A stretch of 64,000 nucleotides of DNA from Clostridia bacterium (GCA_017516745.1 JAFXBF010000003.1:1-64000); one strand, 5' to 3'. Counted from the first letter of the stretch, positions 44,320-53,313 are shown. Notes: generated from the sequence alone by a model not told the origin. Program-made: numbers and translations.

Positions 44320-45612
44320 TTATAGCCTTTCATTCCTTTCCTGTGCAATGGCGAAAAATTCGCTGCTGCCCGTTTCCATCAGCGTTGTCACAAAGTAGCG
44401 CAGGTCGTCCATTGCGTGGTCGTTAGTCTTTTTCGGGGTGTCCTTTGTGCAGTTGTCTTCCCAGCGGTACAGCGAAAATTCACGTATGATGTCACGGCAG
44501 GGTGAACAGATTTTGATTTTGCCGCTTTTTAATGCTTCGGATACCTTTCTTATTCCGTCAAGCACATCGTTTCTTGCCGGAACAACACGGAAATGCCCGT
44601 GCCTGCGTATGCACTCAATAAAGCTCGCCGCAGACGGGTCAACCGTAACCGAGTCGATATCCCTGTCACCTGCCAGCTTTTCAAGTGCGCTGTAGTGTTC
44701 TTCGTCCGTTTTTTGTTCTCCGAGCAAGCGTGAATCGTGGTAATATTCATCCAGCCTGTACCATATTCCGTTCTGCTTTCCCCACAGCCCGAAGGAGGCA
44801 GGGTTTACCGTGCCGTAGTCGCACGAAATACAGTAACGGTCAAATTCACCGTCGGGCACTTCGCAAACGTTTCTGCTTTCACAGAAAAACGGGTAAACCT
44901 GTCCCTGCACAGCCACCCACTTGCCCTCAACAAAACGTTCGTAGAACGAGCCGCTGTAAAGGCTGCGGTAGCGCTCCATAATCTGCCTTGTAAGCGATGG
45001 GTTGTCCTGCATTAAAAAGTGCAGGTAAAGGCAGTTTTTTTCTTCGCTTTTCTTTATCCACTCCTCGTGAAACCAGTGAAGCGGATTGTCGGGGTTGCAG
45101 TTAAACCAGAATTTCGAGCCTTCAACCGAGCAGCGGGCAAGTGCCTGCTCAACAAACGAGCGTGGCATAAGCGCAACCTCGTCCAGCAAAACGCCGCCAA
45201 GGGTCATGCCCTGAATAAGTGATGCGGAGGATTCATCCTTACCGCCGAAAAGATAAAAACTGTTTGCCTTGCCGTCAAAGGAAATCTCAATAAGATTTTT
45301 CGACACCTTTTCGGTGCACTCAAAGCCAAGCTCTCTGAGCACGGGCAGCAGGGGAGTGATAACATTTCTTTTCAGCGAGGTTACCGTTTTGCCGCAGATT
45401 GCAAAGGCCGTGCCGTCAAAAGCGGAAAAAGCCCAGGCGATAAACGAAATTGACATACAAAGCGTCTTGCCCGACCTTACAGCACCGTCGCAGATGATGG
45501 CATCACGCATTTTGTAGGGCGAAGAAGGACACCACCAGGTGAGTGCGGTCAATTGCTTTTCGGAGAAAGGCTTGAAGCTGCTGTAAAGCTTATTAACTTT
45601 ACTCAAACGCAT
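44320..45612 (-). CDS. terL: Phage terminase large subunit
   Basis: ATP-driven DNA packaging motor and nuclease, about 430 aa. Walker A is GAVRSGKT, Walker B LLDEVALM, followed by a coupling block with WFNCNPDNPLHW. RNase H-like nuclease acidic residues lie in SCDYGTVNP, VTVDPSAA and HAMDDLRYF. Both active sites look intact. The start is set at ATG 45612 (TTG 45606 is possible). It overlaps terS by 14 bp. Confidence 0.9.
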   Translation of the reverse strand: MRLSKVNKLYSSFKPFSEKQLTALTWWCPSSPYKMRDAIICDGAVRSGKTLCMSISFIAWAFSAFDGTAFAICGKTVTSLKRNVITPLLPVLRELGFECTEKVSKNLIEISFDGKANSFYLFGGKDESSASLIQGMTLGGVLLDEVALMPRSFVEQALARCSVEGSKFWFNCNPDNPLHWFHEEWIKKSEEKNCLYLHFLMQDNPSLTRQIMERYRSLYSGSFYERFVEGKWVAVQGQVYPFFCESRNVCEVPDGEFDRYCISCDYGTVNPASFGLWGKQNGIWYRLDEYYHDSRLLGEQKTDEEHYSALEKLAGDRDIDSVTVDPSAASFIECIRRHGHFRVVPARNDVLDGIRKVSEALKSGKIKICSPCRDIIREFSLYRWEDNCTKDTPKKTNDHAMDDLRYFVTTLMETGSSEFFAIAQERNERL

Positions 45613-46087
45613 CTCTCCCGTAAAGTGCCCTTGCCGAGCTGTTGAGTGCCTCGTAAAACGGCAGAGCGGCTGCCGTCTCACCTTCACTCATTTCTGCGAG
45701 CCTTTCAAGCGGTTTGAGCCTGTCGAAAAACTTGATTTCAAGGCCGCCTCCCTTTGGTCGTTTGATTTCGGAAACGTTGAACAAATCCATTTCGGCCAGC
45801 TCCTCTTTTGTAGGTGCTTCTTCCCGGAAAAGCAGGCTCAGCGCATCGGCTGCAGACCCGAAGGCAAGCCGTTTGTAGCCTGTTGCCGCCTCTGCCTGCA
45901 TAGGCTTGAAGCGGTTAGAAACAGCGGCAATTTCCTCGGCTATTTCCTTGCGTGAAAGCAGCTTTACCGAAGCGGATTTCGGGTTGAGCGTATAGCCTGA
46001 CCTTGCTGCCGCTTCACTTCCGTTGCGAAGATAAGCGTAGTTTAAGCAAAACAGCTTTTCTCTTTTGCTTAAGGGTTTCTTTGCGAT
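45599..46087 (-). CDS. terS: Phage terminase small subunit with non-ATG start
   Basis: DNA-recognition subunit of the packaging terminase. The usual ATG-based call (45901) would cut off the conserved helix-turn-helix half. The frame stays open upstream and encodes KPLSKREKLFCLNYAYLRNG and SEAAARSGYTLNPKSASVK, the Terminase_2 N-terminus. No ATG/GTG/TTG lies in frame there. GAGAAGGTG sits 5 nt before an ATC at 46087, which would give 162 aa. A GTG at 46093-46095 is one base out of frame across an A6 run, so a lost A is the alternative. Confidence 0.75.
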   Translation of the reverse strand: MAKKPLSKREKLFCLNYAYLRNGSEAAARSGYTLNPKSASVKLLSRKEIAEEIAAVSNRFKPMQAEAATGYKRLAFGSAADALSLLFREEAPTKEELAEMDLFNVSEIKRPKGGGLEIKFFDRLKPLERLAEMSEGETAAALPFYEALNSSARALYGRDAFE

Positions 46088-46296
46088 TTTTTCACCTTCT
46101 CACATTTTTAGTGGAGCAGTTTTCCGTGCGGCGGAAATTTCACGAAAGTGTAAAGCTAACTTACTTTACGTAAGCTTTATTTAACACTTTTCAAAAACTC
46201 CTCCCACTCAAAAGGGGTACAGCCCGTTTTTCTACACAAAAAGGTTGACAAAATCGGCAAAAGCTCAAAATGTTAACAAATTGTTCACAAATGCAA

Positions 46297-46341
46297 ATAA
46301 AAAAGACCTGTCAGAGCGTGTTGAACTCTGACAGGTTTTTA
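46297..46341 (-). terminator. Terminator of TPP-enzyme gene
   Basis: CCTGTCAGAG/CTCTGACAGG perfect stem, with a T-run on the minus strand. The 209 bp between this and the terS start contain an imperfect AAAGC/GCTTT hairpin near 46152-46178 but no clear sigma-A promoter. Confidence 0.88.
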
Positions 46342-46350
46342 ACATAAAAA

Positions 46351-48156
46351 TCAATCAACCAAATCAATTATCATATTTTCTTTCAGTTCATCTCTGCTCA
46401 AAAACGGTGCAAGGTCTTCGAGCGGAGCGGAAACTATGGTGCCGTCTTCAAGTCGTTTTGACGAAGCCTTGGGCTCAAATTTCTGCTCGGGGCTGACAAC
46501 AACCTCGCAGAAAACAGGGTCTTCCTCTTTCAGCACCTCATCAATAACCTTTGAAAGCTCCTTGTTTTTTTCAATACGGTAATACTTCATCCCGTAAGCA
46601 GGTACGAGCTTCGACATATCGGGAAAGCTCAAATCTCCGCTTTCGGGGCCGATACCTACCAGCGGCTCACCGAAGAAATTCATCTGCGACTGCCTGATTG
46701 AGTGGTAGCCGCCGTTATTAATCATAAACGTTTTAATAGGCAGGCGGTTTTGCAGTATTGTCTGCATCTCCTGCAAATTCATCTGTATGCTTCCGTCACC
46801 CGTGATGAGGATTATATCCTTGCCTCTTTCAGCTTCGGCAACACCTATAGCCGCAGGCAGGTCGTAGCCCATTGAAGCAATGGCGGAATTTATTATAAAT
46901 CTCTGCTTTTTCTTTATAACATAAGCGTGGCTGCCCACAACGCAGGCAGAGCCGTTTCCGACTACCGTAATGTCACCTTCATTGAGCTTGGAGCTTAACT
47001 CTTTTATGAATGCGTAAACGTTGGCTTCTTCGCACTCGTAGTGCTTCGGGAGTACAACGGGGTATTTGATTTTCCAGTCTGTGCATTTTTCGTGCCAGTC
47101 GGATTTCGGAAAACGGAATTTTCTTTCGTCGATTCTTCTTTCAAGTGCTTCAAGAAAATCCTTTGCGTCAGCCCAAATCGGAAAGTCCGCATTTACATTC
47201 GGCTTTTTCAGTTCCTCGCTATCTATATCAACAACAATTTTCTTTGCAGCCCTTGCCCAGGTATGATAGTTGTAGCCAACCTGCCTGATACTCAGCCTGC
47301 TGCCCACACTCAACAGCAAATCGCTGTTCTGCACGGCAAAGTTGCCCGGTCTGTCGCCCATAATGCCTGCCCTGCCGACATAAAGCTCGTGCTCGTCCTC
47401 AATGCAGTCAATGCTGTTCCAGCCAGTAACAACCGGAATGTTGAGTTTATCTGCAACACGGTAAAATATCTCGTGTGCACCCGCAATTCTCACACCGTTG
47501 CCTACATTAAAAACGGGTCTTTTACTTTCAGCAATAAGGTCAAGCACCTTGTCAGCAGTTTCAACGCTGACAGGGCAGGGGAGGCCTTCGTCCTCTTCGT
47601 CATAGCTGATAAGCTCGTCCGTTTCAATGTATGCGCCCTGAACGTTCATCGGAATATCCAGCCAGCACGGACCAGGTCTGCCGCTCTGAGCAATTTTGAG
47701 TGCTTTTTCAAGGCAGTATCTTATCCGCCACGGTTCAACAACCATTTCGCTGTACTTCGTCATACAGTCAACGGCTTTTGTGATGTCGAATTCCTGGTCA
47801 CCCATTGCACGAAGGTTAAGTCCGCTGCCTCTTGCCGTTGTGTCATAACGCACCTGACCCGAAATAATCAGCATCGGTATTGAATCAAGCCAGCCGCCCA
47901 CAACACCCGTAATGGCGTTTGTGCCGCCCGGGCCCGTTGTAACGCAGACACCTGCAATTTTATTGTGTATTCTCGCATAGGCTTCAGCCGCAATTGCACA
48001 CGCCTGCTCGTGGTGGTTGTAAACACAGTGCAAGCCCTCCTGATGGCCGAAAGCATCGTTGAGGTGCATTGCACCGCCGCCCGTAACGGTAAACAGCGTG
48101 TCAATGCCGTTGTCAACAAGAAACTGTGATATAAATTGAGAAACCTTGATTTTCAT
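46351..48156 (-). CDS. TPP-dependent enzyme, acetolactate-synthase-like
   Basis: 601-aa thiamine-diphosphate enzyme with the three-domain acetolactate synthase layout. The N-terminal FTVTGGGAMHLNDAFG and catalytic-Glu block NHHEQACAIAAEAYA are present. The TPP-Mg motif runs from GDGSIQMN to MINNGG. The GGGAMHLND wording is that of sugar- or polysaccharide-associated paralogues rather than biosynthetic IlvB. No IlvN neighbour. The ATG at 48156 follows GGTGAT; 48162 and GTG 48165 are alternatives. Reaction unknown. Confidence 0.85.
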   Translation of the reverse strand: MKIKVSQFISQFLVDNGIDTLFTVTGGGAMHLNDAFGHQEGLHCVYNHHEQACAIAAEAYARIHNKIAGVCVTTGPGGTNAITGVVGGWLDSIPMLIISGQVRYDTTARGSGLNLRAMGDQEFDITKAVDCMTKYSEMVVEPWRIRYCLEKALKIAQSGRPGPCWLDIPMNVQGAYIETDELISYDEEDEGLPCPVSVETADKVLDLIAESKRPVFNVGNGVRIAGAHEIFYRVADKLNIPVVTGWNSIDCIEDEHELYVGRAGIMGDRPGNFAVQNSDLLLSVGSRLSIRQVGYNYHTWARAAKKIVVDIDSEELKKPNVNADFPIWADAKDFLEALERRIDERKFRFPKSDWHEKCTDWKIKYPVVLPKHYECEEANVYAFIKELSSKLNEGDITVVGNGSACVVGSHAYVIKKKQRFIINSAIASMGYDLPAAIGVAEAERGKDIILITGDGSIQMNLQEMQTILQNRLPIKTFMINNGGYHSIRQSQMNFFGEPLVGIGPESGDLSFPDMSKLVPAYGMKYYRIEKNKELSKVIDEVLKEEDPVFCEVVVSPEQKFEPKASSKRLEDGTIVSAPLEDLAPFLSRDELKENMIIDLVD

Positions 48157-48188
48157 TTTCATCACCGAAGAAGTTAGTTATATAATGT

Positions 48189-48217
48189 ATTATATATTAT
48201 AAGATATTTTGTGTCAA
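48189..48217 (-). promoter_or_regulatory. Consensus promoter of TPP-enzyme gene
   Basis: Minus strand TTGACA (48217-48212), 17 bp, TATAAT (48194-48189): perfect consensus. Confidence 0.9.
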
Positions 48218-48249
48218 ATTACAGTTTGTTAACTTAAGGTAACACGCTA

Positions 48250-48278
48250 TTGCACAACATTTGTAAATTTATTATAAT
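48250..48278 (+). promoter_or_regulatory. Promoter of secreted lipase gene
   Basis: TTGCAC (48250-48255), 17 bp, TATAAT (48273-48278). A TGTAAA word (48262-48267) in the spacer matches the half-site of the palindrome at 53296-53313. Confidence 0.85.
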
Positions 48279-48306
48279 ATAGAAAAACAACCAAAGGAGA
48301 AACAAA

Positions 48307-49569
48307 ATGATAAAAAAGATTACCGCTTTTCTTCTTGTGTTTACTCTTGCTTTCTCGTCCCTTGCGATAAGCTCCTATGCCGTAAATGACAGCAAAACGG
48401 ATTATCCCTACATATTTGTTCACGGTATGGGCGGGTGGGCACCCGATAACAGGTTTTATTCTCTTTCGCCTTATTGGGGCGGCGGTCTCGGCCTGAATGA
48501 TACCGACCTTATCAAAATACTCAACGAAAAAGGAATTGAAGCTTATGCGCCTGCTGTCGGCCCATTGAGCAGTGCTTGGGACAGAGCCTGTGAGCTTTAT
48601 GCACAGCTTATGGGCACGGTTGTCGATTACGGCGAGGCTCATTCCAAAGCCCACGGACACAACCGCTACGGCTTCAGCTATGAGGGCAAGGCGGTTATGG
48701 GCGAGCCCTGGAATATGAAGGGTAAAATTAACCTCGTCGGCCATTCCTTCGGCGGCGAAACGGTAAGGCTTTTTACCTCTCTTATGGCTTTCGGCTGTGA
48801 GGAGGAGCTTGCCGCAACGGGTGAGGATACAAGCGAGCTTTTCAAGGGCGGTCACGACAGCGTTCACGCCTGCATCACTCTTTCAAGCCCTCACAACGGC
48901 TCACAGGTTGCAAACTACCTTGTTGACCCACAGGTGACTATGCTCCTGCTCGCAACGGCACTTAATGCTCTGGGCGGTATTTTCGGCAATAATTTTCTCG
49001 TTTTCTCCTTCCAGTTAAGTCAGTTCGGGCTCACACCTTCGCAGGATGAATTCCGAGCCCTGCCCGATTTCAAGGGTATATATAACTTCTGCAAATATAA
49101 TGACAACTGCGGCTATGATATGACTCTCCGGGGTGCAAGAGAGCTCAACGAAAAAATCAAGCTCGCTCCCAACACATATTACTATTCATATTCAACCGCC
49201 GCAACAAAAGAAGGTCTTTTTGGTCTGCAGTATCCCATAAGCTCACTCAACCCGATTTTCTATATTTCGGGTGCAATGCTCGGTCTCACAACGGGTATGA
49301 CAATTGACGGAATAAAAATTGAGGGCGACTGGACAGTTAACGACGGAATTGTACCGCTTGCCTCTGCTCTCTATCCATCAACGGATGCCGCAACAGCCCG
49401 TGATTACGAGGAAGCAATTGCCGCAGGCGAAAAAATCAAGCCCGGCAGATGGTACTACCTCGACACAATGTACGGCACAGACCACTTCGATTTCTGCGGC
49501 ACAAAGGACTACCCAACAACCTTTGAGGACTTCTACTTCGGAATGATAGAAACCGCAAACAGCAGATAA
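48307..49569 (+). CDS. Secreted family I.5-like lipase
   Basis: Extracellular triacylglycerol lipase/esterase of 420 aa. A signal peptide (1-25) precedes the PYIFVHGMGG oxyanion block. The nucleophile is S147 in GHSFGG, the acid probably D346 (VNDGIVP) and the base H393 (TDHFDF). Zinc-site residues of Geobacillus-type lipases are kept as D92, H112 and H118. The fourth position (Asp in that family) is Ser238. It is paralogous to the lipase domain at 53433. AAAGGAG precedes the ATG. Confidence 0.88.
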   Translation: MIKKITAFLLVFTLAFSSLAISSYAVNDSKTDYPYIFVHGMGGWAPDNRFYSLSPYWGGGLGLNDTDLIKILNEKGIEAYAPAVGPLSSAWDRACELYAQLMGTVVDYGEAHSKAHGHNRYGFSYEGKAVMGEPWNMKGKINLVGHSFGGETVRLFTSLMAFGCEEELAATGEDTSELFKGGHDSVHACITLSSPHNGSQVANYLVDPQVTMLLLATALNALGGIFGNNFLVFSFQLSQFGLTPSQDEFRALPDFKGIYNFCKYNDNCGYDMTLRGARELNEKIKLAPNTYYYSYSTAATKEGLFGLQYPISSLNPIFYISGAMLGLTTGMTIDGIKIEGDWTVNDGIVPLASALYPSTDAATARDYEEAIAAGEKIKPGRWYYLDTMYGTDHFDFCGTKDYPTTFEDFYFGMIETANSR

Positions 49570-49584
49570 AACTGATTAAAATTC

Positions 49585-49617
49585 AAGGCATACACGACTA
49601 CCAATCGTGTATGCCTT
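49585..49617. terminator. Bidirectional terminator between lipase and phosphoesterase genes
   Basis: AAGGCATACACGA/TCGTGTATGCCTT perfect 13-bp stem between convergent genes. Confidence 0.85.
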
Positions 49618-49624
49618 AATTGTT

Positions 49625-50848
49625 TCATTCAACAGGTGTTATTGTTACCTGCTCTTTTTCGTATTGGGACGGGTATTTGTCCTGATAATAGTTTTCTTTG
49701 ATTATTTCAAAATTACCGTCGGGGGTGTAATTAATGATTGTACAGCCTCTCTGTATGCCCTGTTTATAAATTCCGGGGTAGGCGAGGTAGTCGATGCTCA
49801 TACCGTAGCTCATCATTACGCCTTTATATTCCAGCATAAAATTGTTTTTGTGGTCGTGTCCGACAAAAACAGCCTTGGTCGAGCCTTTTTCAAGCATAGC
49901 CTCAAACATTCTGTCATCGCCGACGCCGCAGTAAACCATGTTTTCCTCATCTTCGCCTGCATCACCGCCTAAGAATTTTACGTTTTCCGTATCTTTCCTT
50001 CCGTTATCGTAGTATTCAAACCACGCATCCTTGTGCTCGGTAAGCGGAATGTGCATATAAAGGCTTGATGTAAAGGGCTTGCCGTTGTTCTGCACGGTAA
50101 GGTTTTCAATTGTTTCCTCGTACCACGCAACCTGATTTTCGTGGAAGTTGTCGTACTTCCAGAATATTCCGAACGGGTCGGACGGCAGATAAGAATGGCT
50201 GTCCATAACAAACAGCGCCTGAGTAAGCTCGCCCTTGGTGTTTCTGACGTTTATAACGTAGTTTCCGTAGCCGTCAACATTTTCAGAGCCCGGTTGGTAA
50301 AGGCAGTACTTGAAGCCGCTGTCTGCATAAAATGCGGAAATCTTTTCACGGTTATAGTAGCTGTAGCTTTCCGTGTCGTGGTTGCCGAATGCCACCGTCC
50401 AGTATACGCCGAGCTTTTCCATCAGCGTTGCGAAGGTTTTTGCACCCGTGAGGTTGTTGAATGTGCCTGCCTGAAACGGTACGGGGTAAGCAATATCGCC
50501 CGTAGCAATAACAAGGTCGGGCTTTTCGGCCTTTATCATTGCGGCAACGGCGTTGAGTGCCATTGCGTCCTTCTTTGCGGACATCCAACCGCCGCCGATG
50601 TGTACATCGGTAATCTGCATTACCTTGAAGGTTTCGTCTGTTGTGAATGTATAAAAGCCGTTTGCATCCTTTTCGGGTACAAGTTGGTTTTCAGTTTTCA
50701 CTGTTTCAAAAGTGCCTGCAAGCTCAATGTTTTTGTTTGAACATATCACATTTGCAATTACGGTAACCACCGTCAGAATTACAATAACAGCAGCAATACA
50801 GCCAAGCACCTTTTTTGCCTTGCCTTTGCCGTTTTTATTTTTTTTCAT
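49625..50848 (-). CDS. Membrane-anchored calcineurin-like metallophosphoesterase
   Basis: 407-aa phosphoesterase with a basic N-terminus and one span (about residues 14-33), so the catalytic domain faces outside. Metal motifs DVHIGG, GDIAY, GNHDTES, the HIPLTEH segment and GHDHKNN are all present. Close to the purple-acid/CapA-like YkuE-type group. 25 bp downstream of the phosphoglycerate-mutase-like gene; last gene of the amylase operon. Substrate unknown. Confidence 0.87.
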   Translation of the reverse strand: MKKNKNGKGKAKKVLGCIAAVIVILTVVTVIANVICSNKNIELAGTFETVKTENQLVPEKDANGFYTFTTDETFKVMQITDVHIGGGWMSAKKDAMALNAVAAMIKAEKPDLVIATGDIAYPVPFQAGTFNNLTGAKTFATLMEKLGVYWTVAFGNHDTESYSYYNREKISAFYADSGFKYCLYQPGSENVDGYGNYVINVRNTKGELTQALFVMDSHSYLPSDPFGIFWKYDNFHENQVAWYEETIENLTVQNNGKPFTSSLYMHIPLTEHKDAWFEYYDNGRKDTENVKFLGGDAGEDEENMVYCGVGDDRMFEAMLEKGSTKAVFVGHDHKNNFMLEYKGVMMSYGMSIDYLAYPGIYKQGIQRGCTIINYTPDGNFEIIKENYYQDKYPSQYEKEQVTITPVE

Positions 50849-50873
50849 ATCCCATATTTCCCCTAAAATAGTT

Positions 50874-51533
50874 TTAGAAAAGATGCCGTGTGTTGTTTGC
50901 GGTGCGCAGTAACGGTTTTCTGCCGTCCTTACGCAGGACTATGCAGGTGGCTGAACAGTTGTCAACCTCCCAGTTGAAGGTTTCGTCACACCCGATTTCA
51001 AGACATTCCCTTATCAGATACCCGAAATATGAGCCGTGAGAAACCACAATTACCGTTTCGCCGCTATGGTAACTGTTCCTGATGTAGTCAATGCAGCGTT
51101 TGGCTCTTGCAGCTAACATTTCGGTGCTTTCGTTTTCGGGCAGAAGCAAAGTGCCGCCCGTAGCTGTAGGCTCTTCGGTACAGGGAATTGCAAGCGGAAA
51201 ATCCCTTTTCAGCATTTTCTGCTCACAGCCTGCTATCCGTGTGTCTATCTCCATAAGGTCGGGCAGCAGTTCAATTTTCATCCCTAACTTTTCCGCCGTG
51301 GGATAAACGGTTTGTACCGTTCTTGTAAGGGGGCTTGCGTAAATGTGCGCAATGTCTCCTTTTTCAAAACAGCCGGCAAGCTTCTGTGCCTGCTCAAGTC
51401 CGTTTTCCGTCAGCGGAGGGTCATCGGGGTGAAAGCCCTCAGGGGTTGCGAGCCCTACGTTTCCACAGGACTCGCCGTGCCTTATAAAAACTATCTGTGT
51501 CTTGTAATCGTCACGTTTCCGTAAGCCCAGCAT
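50874..51533 (-). CDS. Histidine phosphatase / phosphoglycerate mutase family protein
   Basis: 219-aa cytoplasmic phosphatase. The phospho-histidine motif is FIRHGESCGN, the second catalytic His is in VVSHGSYFG, and ASPLTRTVQT is typical. More likely a broad phosphatase than glycolytic mutase. Its ATG lies 1 bp after the amylase stop, with no clear site, suggesting coupling to amylase translation. Confidence 0.87.
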   Translation of the reverse strand: MLGLRKRDDYKTQIVFIRHGESCGNVGLATPEGFHPDDPPLTENGLEQAQKLAGCFEKGDIAHIYASPLTRTVQTVYPTAEKLGMKIELLPDLMEIDTRIAGCEQKMLKRDFPLAIPCTEEPTATGGTLLLPENESTEMLAARAKRCIDYIRNSYHSGETVIVVSHGSYFGYLIRECLEIGCDETFNWEVDNCSATCIVLRKDGRKPLLRTANNTRHLF

Positions 51534-51534
51534 A

Positions 51535-53199
51535 TCAGTCGAAAAGATAAACTCTGGTTTCGTAGGGGCGTGTCGTGAAGCTGCTTGCGGAAGCCGGGTT
51601 ATCCTTGTAGTTACAGAGAATGGGTGTGCCCTTTGTCAGGTCAAAGCCTGCGGGAGCAGTAAAGTTGACACACTTCTCGGAGTAGGAGCAGATTACGAGC
51701 ATCTTCTTGCCCTGGTAGCTTCTGGAGTATACGTAAAGCTCCTTGCTCATTTCGTTGTATTCCTTGTAGTCACCTTTGGCAATAATCGGGTTTTCCTTGC
51801 GGAACTTGATAAGAGCCTTGTAGTGGTTGAAGATTGAATCGGGGTTTTCCATTTCGTCCTTGGCGTTGATGCCATCCTTGTAGTTGGGGTTGACGGGCAT
51901 CCACGGTGTGCCTGTTGTGAAGCCTGCGTTTTCGCTGTTGTCCCACTGAACGGGTGTACGTGCGTTACCACGGCTTACCTTCTTGAGTCTTTCGTTTGCC
52001 TTTTCATCGGACATACCGAGCATTTTAAGGGTTTTGCCGTTGTTGATTGCAAAAACGTCCATATAGTCCTCAACCTTGGGCAGGTGAATGTTTACCATAC
52101 CGATTTCCTGACCCTGATAAATGAAGGGTGTACCGCACTGGAGCATATAGGAGTTGGCAATGGATTTACCGCTTTCCGTTCTGTACTTCTCGCTGCCGTA
52201 GCGGGAAATGATTCTCGGGTGGTCGTGGTTTTCCATATACAGTGCGTTCCATGCCTTGTCCTTAAGACCGTACTGCCATCTTGAAAAAGCCTTCTTGAGC
52301 TTCCTGAGGTTGAAGGGCATAGCCATAAACTCGGTAAACAGGCAGTCTGCTTCCATGTGCTGGAAGTGGAACATCATATCAAGCTCCATACCGGGGCCCT
52401 CTTTTATGTATTTGAGCGCCTTGTTGGGAGTCATCATCGGTGCTTCACCGACAACGAAACAGTCGTATTCATTGAGTACCTGACGGAATTCCTGAAGGTA
52501 TTCGTGAATATGCGGGCCGTCAGCATAGTGCTCCATACCGCAGGCCTGGGGAATGGGGAAGCCGTTGGGCAGACCCTCACGCTTTGATACAAAGGTGATA
52601 ACGTCCTCACGGAAACCGTCAACGCCCATATCAAGCCAGAATTTCATAATGTCTTTAACTTCCTGTCTTACGGCAGGGTTATCCATATTCAGGTCAGGCT
52701 GCTTTTTGGAGAAAAGGTGCAGGTAGTACTGACCGTTTTCGGGGCAGTATTCCCACGCCTTGCCCTCAAAAAGTGAGGACCAGTTGTTGGGGCATTTGCC
52801 GTTTTTGCCGTCACGCCAGATGTAGTAATTGTGGTACTTGCTGTTCTTGTCAATACCCTGCTTGAACCACTCGTGCTCGTCGGAGGAATGGTTTACAACA
52901 AGGTCCATAATAACCTTCATACCACGCTTGTGAGCCTCGTCAAGCAACTTCTTGAAAAGCTCGTTGTCGCCGTAATCGGGGGAGATGTTTCTGTAGTCGG
53001 AAATGTCGTAGCCGTAGTCAGCGTTGGGTGAGCAATAGAGAGGGGAGAACCAGATGCAGGTGATACCCAGGTCCTTGAGATAGTCGAGCTTTGAGAGTAC
53101 ACCCTCAAGGTCTCCTATGCCGTCGCCGTTGCCGTCGCAGAATGAACGGGGCCAGATCTGGTAGCACACAGCGTCCTTATACCATTGAGTTTTTTCCAT
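51535..53199 (-). CDS. GH13 oligo-1,6-glucosidase/alpha-glucosidase family enzyme
   Basis: 554-aa cytoplasmic retaining glucosidase (GH13_31-like). Regions: DLVVNHSS (I), GFREDVI (II, nucleophile Asp), VVGEAPM (III, acid/base Glu) and MENHDHPR (IV). The start WYKDAVCYQIWPRSF is typical of oligo-1,6-glucosidase or trehalose-6-P hydrolase types. AAAGGAGTG precedes the ATG. First gene of an operon with a phosphatase and a phosphoesterase. Confidence 0.92.
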   Translation of the reverse strand: MEKTQWYKDAVCYQIWPRSFCDGNGDGIGDLEGVLSKLDYLKDLGITCIWFSPLYCSPNADYGYDISDYRNISPDYGDNELFKKLLDEAHKRGMKVIMDLVVNHSSDEHEWFKQGIDKNSKYHNYYIWRDGKNGKCPNNWSSLFEGKAWEYCPENGQYYLHLFSKKQPDLNMDNPAVRQEVKDIMKFWLDMGVDGFREDVITFVSKREGLPNGFPIPQACGMEHYADGPHIHEYLQEFRQVLNEYDCFVVGEAPMMTPNKALKYIKEGPGMELDMMFHFQHMEADCLFTEFMAMPFNLRKLKKAFSRWQYGLKDKAWNALYMENHDHPRIISRYGSEKYRTESGKSIANSYMLQCGTPFIYQGQEIGMVNIHLPKVEDYMDVFAINNGKTLKMLGMSDEKANERLKKVSRGNARTPVQWDNSENAGFTTGTPWMPVNPNYKDGINAKDEMENPDSIFNHYKALIKFRKENPIIAKGDYKEYNEMSKELYVYSRSYQGKKMLVICSYSEKCVNFTAPAGFDLTKGTPILCNYKDNPASASSFTTRPYETRVYLFD

Positions 53200-53241
53200 A
53201 ATTCAACACTCCTTTAAAGAAGAATATTTATTTTAAATAAA

Positions 53242-53270
53242 ATTATATCAAAGAAATTTAAACTTAACAA
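53242..53270 (-). promoter_or_regulatory. Promoter of amylase operon
   Basis: Minus strand TTGTTA (53270-53265), 17 bp, TATAAT (53247-53242) with extended TGa. Confidence 0.8.
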
Positions 53271-53295
53271 TACCGAAACCGAAAAAAATCACAAA

Positions 53296-53313
53296 TGTAA
53301 AGCCGGGTTTACA
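53296..53313. promoter_or_regulatory. 18-bp palindromic operator candidate
   Basis: TGTAAA-N6-TTTACA, centre GCCGGG, lies midway between the divergent amylase and HTH-lipase promoters, 26 bp upstream of the amylase -35. It has the size of a dimeric XRE regulator site. A second perfect palindrome ATTTTTTCGAAAAAAT is at 53327-53342. Confidence 0.5.

Noticed and set aside
47041-47883. 280-codon plus-strand frame opposite the TPP enzyme
   Set aside because: Low-complexity Asn/Phe/His-rich translation, no start signal, fully antisense.
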